Shown: positions 32,700 through 50,265, counted from the first letter of the stretch. The stretch: 64,000 bases of DNA from Maea johnstoni (GCA_963942565.1 OZ012685.1:22680237-22744236), one strand, 5' to 3'. The notes: generated by a model from the sequence alone, not told the origin. A program made the numbers and translations.

Positions 32700-33080
32700 A
32701 AGCAATCCGTTTTAATCGAAGTAGATGCCACCTCGCGTGCGGGGTGAACGCCTATATGATGTGCGCATGCGCGGTGTCACTTCCGGGTCTAGTAACGTAT
32801 CTCCACTTCTCCGACTACCGACGTGAACAGGATAGCTTAATGCCTTATAGGCCATGAATCAGGCAACGCTTCGCCATTACCTGTACTATCAACGCAACAA
32901 GCTCAGATTTGTGAGGTGTTTGTCTTCCGCGACTGTCACGCCAGTTACCTGAGCGCGGTGATTCGTCTCTATCCCGACCGCGCCGACGCCTAGCCACGCT
33001 CCCGCCAGCCCCCGTTTGTCTTAGATACTGATTACAAGCAATCACGCCCGAGGACCACCAATCATGCCCCCTAGTCGTCG
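32700..33080. promoter_or_regulatory. CpG-rich candidate promoter with NRF-1-like and ETS-like sites
   Basis: This patch is far richer in GC and CpG than its surroundings. It contains GCGCATGCGC at 32763-32772 (NRF-1 consensus) and CACTTCCGGGT at 32779-32789 (ETS/GABP type), a pairing common at animal housekeeping promoters. It lies about 4.8 kb upstream of the signal-peptide exon on the minus strand, where a 5' UTR exon is required. Direction and start site are not determined. Confidence 0.4.
32949..33060 (-). other. Candidate 5' UTR exon of the EGF-type host gene
   Basis: On the minus strand the CpG-rich sequence runs to CGCGCTCAG|GTAACT, a good 5' splice donor at 32949. A transcript starting in the patch and spliced here to the acceptor at 28154 would supply the missing leader. 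The start (right edge) is arbitrary. Inference from one donor and base composition. Confidence 0.3.
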
Positions 33081-33274
33081 CCCAGGAAAAACCGACTACT
33101 TAGGCGCACATTGTAGTTTTATTAAGAGGTCAATTACATGAACACTGTCTACGGGAGTCGTTCGCAATAGTCGCAAATCTTGACTCAACCTTTCTTAGGT
33201 TGCGCGCCTTCGAGGTTAGTGACTTTGTACTCTGATTCTTTTCTATTCGTATTAAATTCGACAAACACACGCAC

Positions 33275-34764
<1,490 letters not shown>

Positions 34765-34964
34765 AAAACCATCGTTTAGCCGATACAAAATGATGCAAAA
34801 ACATGAAAAATAACTGAAACCTTGGCACCTGAGTAATTCATCTAAGAGTACCTAGTGATAATTATCCAATGAAAACCAACATGACTGGGTTAAGATATTT
34901 TCCAGAAATCGTTGCGTTCTTATAGTGCTTTGGATAAAAGTAGCTTTAGCATTGGAAGGGTTAA
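34765..34964 (+). mobile_element. piggyBac-like MITE, family A (copy 2, left end decayed)
   Basis: The body GATACAAAATGATGCAAAAA, ATAACTGAAACC, GAGTACCTAGTGATAATTATCC and ATCGTTGCGTTCTTATAGTG aligns with copies at 48.5 and 49.7 kb. The right end GCATTGGAAGGGTTAA is intact; the left CCCTT end is not recognisable. Confidence 0.65.
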
Positions 34965-35020
34965 GCTTAACATGGCAGAGGAAGTGATGATACAGGAAAT
35001 AGCTTCCAATGTATAATCGA

Positions 35021-35219
<199 letters not shown>

Positions 35220-36179
35220 ACATGGATATGATACGATATGGGTAGACACGGTAAAAAAGGTAATGATGAACATCTCACATTATGGAAATGTTAAAGGCTA
35301 TCGTTTTGCTATTAGTCATGGTATAGTAAATGATGATGCTTTTGGCCTAAAAATATTGCGATTTTGATTTAGGATTCATCCCTTTTAGCTAGTGATTTAT
35401 AGCCACGATTACGAACGTAATCGTCTGTCTGATGCACAGAGATGGGCCGGCTTAATTGTAAACCATAATTAAAGCTATAAATTCGATACAGAAAAGCCAG
35501 GACTGGGCTTCTTTAATACATACCTGTCAAATCGCACACTAAATCAACCATTCAGCACTTTATCTCTGAGTTGGGCATACCGACAAAGGGCTTTCAGGTG
35601 AACTCCGCCACCTGTTTAGTTTTTCATTAGAACACGAGCTTTATATTTGCTCCCATAATGCTCCTCACAATAGCCGGGAGTGACAGTATTTAATACATAC
35701 CTGTCAAATCCTACACTATATCAACTATACACAACAGCTATCAATAAATGGAGGCCAACCGTGGATGGAAATTAGATGACCTCTGTGACCGGTTTGCCTT
35801 TTTATCAGAAATATGACCTTCTGTAGAGGATATAAAACGAAATACATGTAGGATAAGGAGGTCCATATCTAGTTTTAATAATCTAATGGCCGGAACGAGG
35901 TACCAGTTTCACAACAAGGATAACGAATTTATCATCAGCTCCATCCCGCTCCCCCATCCCACATATTTTTTTAATTAAGATTAGCACAAGTTCTAAGTTC
36001 AAGGTTCTTGCTGCTGACATATGAGAGAACTCTTCGTCAGACTTGACTCACGCAGATCGAACGGCAAAGATTTCTCACATTGAACTCGCGATTTATATTC
36101 CTGAATCCATCTAACCTTTCATCTTATTTGCAGATATACACCATGTTTGCAGACTATTATGCGCAAATAAAGTTTTTAA
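35220..36179. other. No supported gene; short local repeat
   Basis: TTTAATACATACCTGTCAAATC occurs near 35512 and again near 35691 in similar contexts, suggesting a diverged duplication of about 180 bp. Otherwise nothing recognised. Confidence 0.4.
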
Positions 36180-36352
36180 ACACCCAAAAGAAATTTTCTA
36201 GCGGCGACTAGAATTATATGTAAATATGTTTGGCTAATACGATATGGGAAATATTAGTACCATTTATATTATGTGCACTTGTTCTATATTTGTATAACAT
36301 GTATGATATTTTATGCAATGAGCGTAGTCAATAAATATACATACATATATCT
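36180..36352 (+). mobile_element. LINE 3' tail fragment
   Basis: Ends GAGCGTAGTCAATAAATATA with CATACATATATC, the same NGTCAATAAA plus ATACA tail as at 16.7 and 27.6 kb. Confidence 0.5.
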
Positions 36353-36395
36353 TTTGCTGATAATTAGTTGTCTAAATATGCAGCATTACGACGTC

Positions 36396-36721
36396 TACAC
36401 AGGTAAAAGTTCACGGGCCCGTACGGCCCCGTAACGGGCCCGGTAAGGGCCCGTTTGGACACGGACCAGTATTCGGGCCCGTTTTTCGATCCATCAATAT
36501 ATTGACATTTAAAGGCTTGAAACCCTGTAACGGTCCCATTATTTTTATCATTTATACGGGCCCGTTATAACGGGCCGGTAACGGGCTCGTAACGGACCCG
36601 TAACGGGCCCGTTTATATATATAACGAGCCCGTTACGGGCCCATTATAACGGGTTAACGGGCCCGTAACGGGCCCATCAATATAATGGGCCCATTCGGGC
36701 CCGTCAATTTTTACCTGTGTA
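36396..36721. mobile_element. Foldback MITE built of GGGCCC palindromes
   Basis: TACACAGGTAAAA at the left is mirrored by TTTTTACCTGTGTA at the right, with TA at both edges. The interior carries eleven GGGCCC hexamers, mostly as ACGGGCCCGT or GTAACGGGCCC, themselves palindromic and in both arms, with a central AT-rich linker. The 326-bp element is GC-rich in an AT-rich setting. No coding. Confidence 0.75.
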
Positions 36722-39220
36722 CAGCCTTGGAGAAGTTGGTGCCCACATTTAAATGAAACAATAAGGCATACATAACGTATAGCTTTTGATCGGAACTGAA
36801 ACATACTAGTTGACGCAGACGGTATTTTCTGCAGTGGGTTAAATGTGTGTCTAGTAATATCCCATCTATATCACATCTACATCATAATGGCAAAAAGGGT
36901 CCGACAACTTTGAACATAAATCATCACTAGGGTATAATTTAAAAGAGCTGTCAAGAGCTTTTATATATATAAACTAAGATAACAGCATCCATAAAGCATT
37001 TCTCAAAATATTTCTGTTTTTATTACACGTGTGTATTCTTCAGAGATGAATGGGTAGGATAATGTGTACTGCTTGGAAAGTAATTCCCTCTTCTATGGTG
37101 ACCTACTTTTATCATGAAATTGACAGCATTCCGTTAGATCAATGCACCTGCATGCACAATCAATCACGTTTATATCAAGTTCTATCTTGAGACGGGCGAA
37201 TTACGGGAAATCCTCGGTAAATCATTATATCTATATCAACTTCTTCCAGTCCTGCTTACCATGGTGTGTAAATATATTCTAAATTAGCTTTCCCATCAGG
37301 GTACTCATCAGATTTCTTTGAAGTGATACGTTGCCCACCTATCTCATCAAACGCATTTCCAATCAAAGTTGATTACATCAGACAGACACTCAAACCAAGC
37401 ACACCAGTGCTAGTGAATTGGCAAAAGTGGTTTCTGACTCAATTATAGCCGTATTATCATGGCAGTTACTAGACCATTAACTTGATTGATTAACTTTGAA
37501 CCCCAAACCTGCGAACAATCGTTATTCAACATTGGTAGCATTATTGATATCCATTATGTTCCATCTACGCCCAGCCAAAGTGCCGTCAATTACTTAAGTA
37601 GATGTAATTACTGCCAAAAAAGCAGAGGTGCTCCGTCCTCGAACGAGACTGTTTTTCTTAATGTGGACGTTCGGGGCTGAGGAATAACAACATAGGTCTG
37701 GTGAGAGATGGGCTATAGTGAATGATTTTTTGAGGCACTTTGAAGATGGATATTGAAATATTTTCTTTTTCATTTGCTGTCACATTAGGTATCAGCATTC
37801 ATATTGCCTTTTTTATTTTTGTTAATCTAATACATGCTTTGAGGATTATGTGATTACCTGTGGCAGAAATATAATACGATGACGCATGTGTACTTTTAGA
37901 TTCAATAAAAATCATCTCTCTGAGAATTGAAAGAAAACTACATGGATCTAAAAATATGTGTCAATCCAGGTTGTTATTGGATTTATCGCCCTTTTTGTGT
38001 GATAACATGCTTCATTGTGACTTTCCAGTTGACAGTGATTTGGAATATCGGATTGTCGGATGAAAACTGCGCTCCTCCAGTTTGGACACTCTAAGCTATT
38101 CATTTCTATTAGAATATAGTGTGTGGATTTATGAGATTATTGGGTGTAACTCTTAGAGCTTAAGCCTCAAATCACAACGTTGTCGAAGGAGGGTTTCAAC
38201 TTTGGTTTGCCTTGGGAAATACACTTAAATCATTTGAAGAGTTTCTTCAAAATATTTCGACTGGATCTATGATACTGTTGACAATAATCATGGAGTTAAG
38301 AGTGATTTATGAGTTGAAATTTATTCCATTATATTTGATTTTTAAAAGATCCGAATGGTAGCAAATTCACGGTTTTAAACGTCAATGGGCTCCAAAATAG
38401 TATTCCCCCTCTGTATTTCCAATCTCAAACAACCTTGAATAGTATCGTAGTGAAACACTCTGTTAACCTTGTCTATCATATGCCTTGTTAATTTAGTCTC
38501 TGTTGAGATTTGCCGCAGCATACCTAAATTGCCAGGTTTGTATTTCTCGAAGGTTCGTTGAAGGCTACTTATCCCCTTGAATATTCAGCATGGCGTTTTG
38601 TAATTACAAGCAGATGAAACCCTTCAGTATTCAGTCTAAGAAACATCTCATTAATTAGTCTAACTCAAGAAGCCCACATGAATATATAGGTCAAGGTTCA
38701 CACTTTGAATCTGTACTTAAAATTGGTGTCACGCTGCCACTAGCTAATTAACTATTGTAATAAGCTTCAAAAATAGTGCGCTATGGAATAAATCTGCTTA
38801 GTTTAAAATTTAAAGATCTTCATGTTGTTGTTTTTTATTCTTTACGATCTTTACGTCATTCAAGGGTAAACATAGGCTAGATGGTAATGAGAGCGATTAA
38901 ACGTCTAAAATAAGACTCGTCCCAATAATTGTCTTCGTGGATAGGAAGTAAATCATCTTTAAGTGACAGATGAATTATCTTCAGTGACTCATGTTCCGTG
39001 GTCTTTATACTACAATAACAAAATGGACAGCAAACTGTCTGAGGGCTTGTCAAATTGGACATTGAGTTTTCACGGGAGGCAGGTGAAGAAAAGATGGTTG
39101 TCACCGCAAGCATGTCCTGACTGCGCGTCTGTGACTTGAGGTGGCTCTTGATGAGAAATATGTATCTACAGGTTTCACCGCCCAACTTCTTGAAAGTGAC
39201 TCAGACATATAATAAGAAAG

Positions 39221-39223
<3 letters not shown>
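36722..39223. other. No supported feature
   Basis: About 2.5 kb of AT-rich DNA. The longest frame (38877-39185 minus, 102 codons) contains CPFCYC but no domain I recognise and no convincing splice sites. Confidence 0.4.
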
Positions 39224-40897
<1,674 letters not shown>

Positions 40898-41157
40898 TAC
40901 AGTGCCGACATTTAATTCCTGCATTAAATGCTTGGGAAGCCCGGGCATAATACACGACCGTATGCCCGAATGCCATACAGTTTCCTGGGCATGGGTGCAT
41001 GGATGGCCTCGTAACTAAACGTAGCTTTGATTCGCAAGCTACGGAGGTCATTGGTGAGCTTGGCTTATTTTTTGACATGTTATCCATCAGTGTTTGTACG
41101 ACCAGGCACCGGCAGACGTGCGTTCGACTGATGCAGGAATTCAATTTCTGTACTGTA
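40898..41157 (+). mobile_element. TA-flanked MITE, family B (copy 4)
   Basis: Starts TACAGTGCCGACATTTAATT, ends TTTCTGTACTGTA; interior ACGTAGCTTTGATTCGCAAG intact. First of four copies within 1.7 kb. Confidence 0.85.
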
Positions 41158-41165
41158 CCTACGGT

Positions 41166-41201
41166 TAGAGTTAGGAATCCTGGACCTGATTCCTAACTCT
41201 A
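41166..41201. repeat. Perfect 14-bp hairpin
   Basis: TAGAGTTAGGAATC and its exact complement are separated by CTGGACCT. It abuts the end of the family B MITE. Confidence 0.8.
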
Positions 41202-41750
41202 TCCCTAATCCCAAGCTAGGATATTCTAAGATCACGAGTTTCCATGACGTCATTCAATTCCTAATGCACTTTGGATCAAGTGATTACCCAACCCAACAAG
41301 AATATTGCAAGACAATGAAGTTACTGTGAGAGTCCAGTTTGTAGCGAGTATGGATATTCCAATTCCGGTTTGTAAATAACATTTAGCAGGCTAGCATGAT
41401 GGACATTCTTGGTCATTGTTTACTGATCCCTCTGGGAAACTAAATACCGCGAGATCTCGTTAATGGACTGTCGGCCCGCGAGAGGCTGGGCCGTGGGAAG
41501 AGATATTTTACCGTGATGTGTGATGCCTGTTATGAAGAAGTACGGCTTTTTGATTCCCCTCTTTACCCATTTGGCTGCGAAATAACTGGCTGAAATGACA
41601 ACTAACCTATCACAGTAGTTAATTCGTGACTCACCCTCTATAGATTCTGTATGCACCCAAGCTGGAGCCTGGGATGAGTATGAACATTCTATACACTGTT
41701 TGGTATTAACCAGGGGTGTCCCTTTTTGGCGGTTTCTAGGTCTAATGCAA
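41202..41750. other. No supported feature
   Basis: A minus-strand frame of 114 codons (41420-41764) is open but overlaps the next MITE and has no recognised motif. Confidence 0.35.
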
Positions 41751-42005
41751 TACAGTGCCGACATTTATTTCCTGCACTAAATGCGTGGCTAGCCCACTAG
41801 CCCGACCACACACCCGATTGCCCTCCAGTTTCTGGGGATGGCTGCATGGATGACTTCACAACTGAATGTAGCTTTGATTCGCAAGCTTGGTAGGTAATTG
41901 ATGTGCTTGGCTTATATTTTTGACATTTTATCCATGGCTGTTTGTACAACCAGGCACTGGCAGACGTCCAGTCGACTGGTGCAGAAATTAGATGTCTGTA
42001 CTGTA
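41751..42005 (+). mobile_element. TA-flanked MITE, family B (copy 5)
   Basis: Starts TACAGTGCCGACATTTATTT, ends TAGATGTCTGTACTGTA; immediately followed by an opposite-orientation copy, so the pair is a head-to-head inverted repeat. Confidence 0.85.
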
Positions 42006-42018
42006 GCAAACAGGGTAG

Positions 42019-42266
42019 AGAACAGACAATTACTTCTTGCACCAGTCGATCCGACGTCTGCCAGTGCCTGGTTGTACAAAGGATCATGAATAACATGGCA
42101 AAACATAATCCAATGACCCGCGTTGCTTGCGAATCAAAGCTACGTTCAGTTGTGAGATTGCCCATGCATCAATGCTAAGGTAACTGGGTGGAAATCGGGC
42201 GTGCGGTCGTATATTATGCCCAGGCTACCCACGTACTTAGTGCAGGAATTATATGCCGGCACTGTA
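42019..42266 (-). mobile_element. TA-flanked MITE, family B (copy 6)
   Basis: The left end is diverged (ACAGACAATTACTTCTTGCA); the right end GGAATTATATGCCGGCACTGTA is intact. Interior GCTTGCGAATCAAAGCTACG matches the family. Confidence 0.8.
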
Positions 42267-42309
42267 CTTCACGTGTATGATGATATAAGGGTTCAATCAA
42301 GTTCTCGTG

Positions 42310-42574
42310 TACAGTACAGACATTTAATTCCTGTACCAGTCTACCGGGCGTTTGCAAGTGACTGGTTATACAAACGACCAGGGATAACATCTCAAAAAAG
42401 AGCCAAGCACACCAATGGCCCATGCAGCCTGCGAATCAAAGGTACATGTACGTTACGTTGTGAGGTCATCCATGTATCCATTCCCATGAAACTGGTTGAC
42501 AATCGGGCGTGCAGCTGTGTATTATGCCCGGGCTACCCACGCATCTTGTGCAGGAATTAGATGTCGGCACTGTA
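42310..42574 (-). mobile_element. TA-flanked MITE, family B (copy 7)
   Basis: Starts TACAGTACAGACATTTAATT and ends GGAATTAGATGTCGGCACTGTA. The third of three copies separated by tens of bases. Confidence 0.85.
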
Positions 42575-43951
42575 GTTCTCATGGGTTTTTGAAATGTCGT
42601 GCTATTTCCTATACGCAATGACACTTCTACCCTCTGACTCGCCATATCACTATACCTAGCCATCGATCTCACATTTTATCTGGTGAAGAGAGATGGGGCA
42701 CTATGAGGTCAGACTCGTGTCATCCCTGGTTCCCCAGACTACCATAAACCTGGACGCGCGAGCAAGAAATAACTCCAAAAACCCATAGCAATCTGAGCAG
42801 CCCATCATAAGGCCACCTCAGGAGTCGTTGGAATGGTTATCAAAGGACATATCTGCGTACCCCTAGCCGCATTAAATAGCTATTATTAAACGATTTTCCT
42901 GTATGATTTATCGCAGGATCTAGATCAGGATGACCATCGCCCCACCTTTGGCACAGTGGTCGAGGAAATCATTCTGAGGAAAAGCATAGGAGCTTGAAAT
43001 GGATGTTTATCAAAGCCTGTATATTACGTTATCAATCTGTATATCACTCGTATCTACCGAGAGCTTCATAGAGAATATCTAGCACTTCTGGACAGTATGA
43101 AAACGTACTCTTGCTGAGGCTTGTGGTATACGTAAAGATGCAGGCACAGCTGCACGGTATATGATTATCGATCAAAACATTGAATTTGCATTACTAATTT
43201 TTAAGAACGATGACGACACTTCGTAACAGCGACATCTATTGACTGAGCATTGAGTCATCTTGACCATTATACATTGTACCCGCACACAGCGACGTCTGTA
43301 ACAGTTCCAAACACTGGTGCAAGTATTCCCCATTTGGGGAGAATGAAACACCTCATCCCTTAAATTTGTATGATTTTGAAGAGAGGGTGCTCTAACGAAT
43401 CTCTCTGCCAGGTTTCGTAGAAATCTGTGTTTGGAGCGAATTGTCCTGGATGTCCTTTACGATCCCGTTTTATGAAGAAACTCTGGGGTACAGAAATATC
43501 ACCTCTAAACATAACTCTCACTTTCATTTAACTCATAGTATGACTAATTTGGACGGTGCTTTATTGACTACTCTGTCGGTTTTGAAGTATTCGAAAGCCA
43601 CCCTTTATTCAAAGACTGTGACAGGCTCTGAGCATATAAAGCGAGTGCAAGCTGCCTTACAATTCTTTGATGTAGTTTTCAGCTCCCCACTTTTCTGACG
43701 CAATGGGGATTACTCCAAATCCGACTTTCCTGCCGTCTCACATTCCCCCTTTGATCCTTCGTTTGAAGTTTTGTAATGGCCTTTTTATTATGTTACCCCA
43801 AAGATCGAAAGTTGGGAAGAGTTGCGATGCGTATTTCTGTGTAGGCAAATGTAGGCAATGAGTCCGAATTAAAATATACATCTCCTATGGTTTATAGAAC
43901 CTGTAAAGACATTACAATTATTACTTAGGGCCGTTCAATCTAAAAGTGTAC
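42575..43951. other. No supported feature
   Basis: An 85-codon frame at 43441-43698 lacks recognisable motifs. No repeat match in the window. Confidence 0.45.
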
Positions 43952-44110
43952 GGGGGGGGGGGGGGGGGGCGGAGGAACGGAAGCCAAATAATAAATTCGA
44001 CATCCCCCCTCCCTCCAACCATAGTTCAGAATTCGGGAGGTGGAATTTGTGAAAAGATCAAAATATGCCCCCTCCCCTCCTTAAGAAGTCTTCTGTTCCT
44101 CTGATCCCCC

Positions 44111-44141
<31 letters not shown>

Positions 44142-44145
44142 ACAC
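43952..44145. repeat. Poly(G) and poly(C)-(CA)n tracts
   Basis: An 18-bp G run at 43952-43969 and a C run at 44106-44127 followed by (CA)n to 44145. G18 and C22 could form quadruplex or triplex structures and are error-prone in assembly. Confidence 0.95.
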
Positions 44146-44189
44146 TTACAAGTAGATGGAACAGGCCTTAAAGACAAATGCATTTGGGT

Positions 44190-46230
<2,041 letters not shown>

Positions 46231-46492
46231 TACAGTGCCAATATTTAATTCCTGTACTAAATGCATGGGGAGAATGGGCATAACACACGACCACAAGCCC
46301 GTTGTCACACCGTTTTCTGGACAATTGTATACATGGATGACTTTGCTACTGAACGTAGTTTTGCATCTCAAGCTAAGTGGGTCATGGGTGTGCTTGACTT
46401 ATTGTTTTTACATGTTATCCATGAATGTTTGAACAACCAGACATTGCCCGACGCCCGGTCGACTGGTGTAGGAATTAAATGTCTCTACTGAA
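46231..46492 (+). mobile_element. TA-flanked MITE, family B (copy 8)
   Basis: Starts TACAGTGCCAATATTTAATT, ends GGAATTAAATGTCTCTACTG; more diverged inside than the others (TTTTGCATCTCAAGCTAAGT in the conserved core). Confidence 0.75.
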
Positions 46493-48184
46493 CTTTTACC
46501 CTCATTGTCGATAGCTCTCACAGGTATCTTTACACTCGTTAATTCTCTCTTCGTGAACGTAAGTACAATGACATTGTGAAATTATGTTTTATATTTTCCA
46601 ATCCCCAAAGATCGGATGCAAACATATTTCATCTTCTCTTATGTTTCTCTTGGAACGAACGTTATCGCTCGCACGATTTATACACCCACATACAACATCC
46701 TTACCCCCATCCTCTAATAGCCATTCATACCTGGAATATGATTACATGTACTATGAAAGCGGTGATGGGAGAAGGCCGGTGTGATAAGTGAAATAACAAA
46801 CGACAACCTTCATGTTACTTGCAACCATCTCACAATTCTCAAAGGAATTATCAGCATTGGACCGTGTACAGCGGTGACACAATGCGAGGAGTTGGCAAAT
46901 AGGCTGGACGCTAGTCCGCTCGGCCCAGAGTTGTACATGGATGTATGTGCAAACCTTTAGGCGGGCATGGTATACATACGGTTAAATTCACCAAAACGTG
47001 ACATCTTTGTAACTGTGCACACTTCACTGATGGGACTGAGAATAGTACCACTTCTTAAAACGTACTCAAAACTTGCAACCCACACGGGCGGCCTGAGGGC
47101 ATGCCCCCAGCAGCACTACCTCACGCGGACAGTTCTGCTTTATGGCACGTTTAGTTCCGTGGCAGTTCCTTTCTTTTATGTGCGGAGAGAAAAAGAAATA
47201 GTCAATGCAGCTTAACGTGAGATTACAGTCGCTTCCGTGAGTAGCAGGCTATTGCGAGGGCCGTAATCTCTTCTCCTTTTATGTCTCCCGCAATTGCCTG
47301 CATTTTACTCAATGTCAAAGGTGCCACCTTGTTCTGGCAGTAGTCCAGCGTGGCAGGACTCGTCATACGGATCTTTCTGGGAATAAAACTGACTGTACAA
47401 TTAAGAAGCATCATTACATGCGGGATTTGCTGCTTTTTTACAGCATGTCGAGAGAGTAGATGGCTGAAAAATGGCCGATGTATTACCCAGAAGCCTCGGC
47501 ATCACTCTGCTAGCACTCGTTTCGCCACCAACGTGAGGGCGGCACATTATTTGCACCCAATGACCCTGGCCGCCATATGGTCTATAGCAAGATGAATGCA
47601 CAAAATAGATCTGTCGAGATATGATGTGATTTATGTTTGACTTTATCATCACCAACGATACCCCCCATAGCACAACAAAAATACCGTTTGGATATATCTA
47701 ATAGAAAAATGCAAAGTTGTGCACACTTAACTGAATACATATTAGTTAAAACGAATACATATCACTTAAAACCAATGTATATAAGCTGTGTGTATTAACA
47801 TGTACATTATATAGATGGATGGATAGAAATATGCGTGTGTTCAATTGGTGGGATCAAAGGGTACATCATTATACGGGCATTCACATTTTTGTAGCACTGG
47901 TGACTGTTTCATAACAACACATGATGTTACCAAAGGTAATATCATGTGCACATGAGTACAGACTTGTAGACGACACCATATTGTAGTGAAATAGATAACT
48001 CTCAAATTAAATAGTGCACGTACCTAACGTTATAAAACTATGTATTAAACAGTTTGTTTGTTTCTGTCGTAGTCCAATTATCTTAATGAGGACTTTGATA
48101 AATCATTGACATATCGAACAGACATGCCCCCGATACTTAAACCTATACCTATGTGTGGAATATTTGTAAAAAGCTGTTATCATG

Positions 48185-48188
<4 letters not shown>
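46493..48188. other. No supported gene; one small hairpin
   Basis: ACATGATGTTACC at 47919 and GGTAATATCATGT at 47935 form a 13-bp stem with one mismatch. Frames at 47223-47414 (minus) and 46967-47215 (plus) are unrecognised. Confidence 0.45.

Positions 48189-48253
<65 letters not shown>
48189..48253. repeat. (CT)n microsatellite
   Basis: About 65 bp of pure CT repeats; encodes Arg-Glu repeats on the minus strand only as low complexity. Confidence 0.97.
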
Positions 48254-48255
<2 letters not shown>

Positions 48256-48528
48256 CAGTGTACTTAAAACAGCATCAACGTATAACATTAAACTGTCTTT
48301 TTCTTACCAGCAAGGATAATAAGAAAAATATATCAGGGATTTGCTTTTGTTTGCGTTCTTTTCCGCATTGCGTTTATCTAATACCGTCACGTGGATGATG
48401 GAGTACTGTTCAAACAGAAAAGAATGCACGCTGTTTATCATTCCATTTATAGAATGCTATTTATAGGAGACACACAGTAGTGCGTTATCCAGGCGGAAGC
48501 GACATCTAGCGTGACATCGACATTAATA

Positions 48529-48744
48529 CTAACCCTTGTACTGCAGTTGGCTAATTTGGCCAATACAAAATGATGCAATAAAACCCCTTAGAAATGACTG
48601 AAACACTGGTAAATGGGTACTCATCTAAGATTACTCAGTGAAAGGTATTCAATGAATACAACCAAGATAGGGTTTAGATGATTTTCATAAATCTTTGCGT
48701 CCTTGTACTCTGGACGAAAGTAACCTCAGCATTGGAAGAGTTAA
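48529..48744 (+). mobile_element. piggyBac-like MITE, family A (copy 3)
   Basis: CTAACCCTTGTACTGCAGTT at the left and CAGCATTGGAAGAGTTAA at the right; interior AATACAAAATGATGCAATAA and AATCTTTGCGTCCTTGTACT shared with the family. Confidence 0.75.
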
Positions 48745-48984
48745 TACCTATAGTCCTATTCACATCTGGAGTGTGCAAATAATCAGACATATGCAGATAT
48801 CTGGATAGCAGAGCAATGTTAAAGAACGTATTTGACTGATACACATGTAGTTGTTGACCACATTTGATTAAAAACTTGTTTCAAATATTCTTACAATGTA
48901 GACCAATTTCATGAGATATGTTCAAAGCTGCACCTACACGATCAATGTGGAACAAGGCAAAACGTGCATTTGCTTTTCTGAATT
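48745..48984. other. No supported feature
   Basis: Short AT-rich spacer. Confidence 0.5.
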
Positions 48985-49095
48985 TATCCTCACTTTTTCT
49001 GCCATAGTTAGGCTAAATCGTGACTAGCCAGTTATGTGTGTTGGAGGAAGAGTGCCCGGCGAGAACCATTGACCACCCACCAGCGTGTCTGTTGT
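48985..49095 (-). mobile_element. SINE body fragment
   Basis: On the minus strand it reads GGTTCTCGCCGGGCACTC, AACTGGCTAGTCACGATTTA and CTAACTATGGCAGAAAAAGT, the 3' half of the SINE family. Confidence 0.6.
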
Positions 49096-49685
49096 ATGCA
49101 CCGGTTTAAATTAAGCATGTATACACATTTCTTGCCACTATCAGCATACGCATTTTTTGATATAATGACCTTTCAAATAATTCATCTATATCGCTGAATT
49201 TTATCCAATAACTCTTATCAAAACCTGCATTGTGTTTATCGAGTAACCAACCTGAATACATGATTTAGATTATATGAATATGGAATAAAAAAAACATCCA
49301 CCATCGACAAATTTAAAAAAGGATATGCCATACGGGCAAATCAAGTTTTTACGTAAAAATAATTTCTAACATTTGCGTCAAAATCGATGAAGTGGCGATT
49401 TTCCCTGTCACGAGTATTTTGCCAGGACTTTCACCATGAGTTGGTAAGTCGCCAAGTGACATAAGAGGCCAAGAAGTCAACGGTCTGATCGAAAGGTGGC
49501 GCCCTTCGAGTTCAGCGCAATCAAGTGCGCCTTAAATCGAAAGCTGTAGCTCCTGAGGCAAATGGAATAAACCTACTGTGATTAGCCTAACTAGAGACAG
49601 CCCGCCACCCTGGCATCTACACCAGTCTTGTGGTCTGATGTGATTGTCAGTATATTGGTGGTTTCTCCCGGCCACTTAGCCTTAA
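49096..49685. other. No supported feature
   Basis: No repeat or exon recognised. Confidence 0.5.
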
Positions 49686-49896
49686 TTAACCCTTATGCTG
49701 GTGGTGGCTATTTTGGCAAATACAAAGTGATGCAAAAAAGCAAAAACAACTGACACTCTGGCACATGGGTACTAACCTGATAGCACTTAGTAAGAGCTAT
49801 CCAGTGAATACCAATATGACAGGGTTTAGATGGTTTTCAAAAATCTTTGCGTTCTTGTGCTTTTGACAAAAGTAGCCTCAACATTGGAAGGCTTAA
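49686..49896 (+). mobile_element. piggyBac-like MITE, family A (copy 4)
   Basis: TTAACCCTTATGCTGGTGGT at the left and CAACATTGGAAGGCTTAA at the right, with TTAA at both borders (49686-49689 and 49893-49896). Interior as in copies 1-3; it lies 942 bp from copy 3 in the same orientation. Confidence 0.8.
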
Positions 49897-50177
49897 TAAT
49901 ACGGATAAGTCTAAAATGGCGGAGAAGGTGATGATATAGAAAACTTGTAAACTAGGGAGCATTTTGCATATACCCGGCTTATGAAACTGACTGACATTGT
50001 AATTGTTGAACAGACAAGGCCCACCATTGATAATCTAATATAATTCAAGAAACGCCTTTTGTGTGCACTGAGAAGTGTACGAAAGAAATACCAAAGGAAT
50101 TGTAGTTGGATTGATGTCCCTGTCCAAAAACCGTATAAGCTACGTACATTAGTGCACGGAAATGTGGGATTTCGCTC

Positions 50178-50265
50178 ATCGTCACTTTGTTGGGGCAAAG
50201 TAGGGTTTTATCGTGACTAATCAGTTGTGAATGGTGGAGGAAATCGGTGTATCATTCAACGCTAC
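50178..50265 (-). mobile_element. SINE 3' fragment
   Basis: CGTCACTTTGTTGGGGCAAA, CGTGACTAATCAGTTGTGAA and GGTGGAGGAAATCGGTGTA correspond to the end of the SINE body seen at 48985-49095, in the same orientation. Confidence 0.45.

Noticed and set aside
38877-39185. 102-codon minus-strand frame with CPFCYC
   Set aside because: Single short Cys motif, no partner Cys or His pair, no convincing exon borders.
41420-41764. 114-codon minus-strand frame
   Set aside because: Overlaps the edge of a MITE, no motif, no splice context.
41797-42560. Frames of 60-120 codons with similar peptides at 32.2, 40.9, 42.0, 42.2, 46.2, 55.8 and 56.3 kb
   Set aside because: Translations of the family B MITE; the shared peptide wording follows the DNA repeat, not a protein family.
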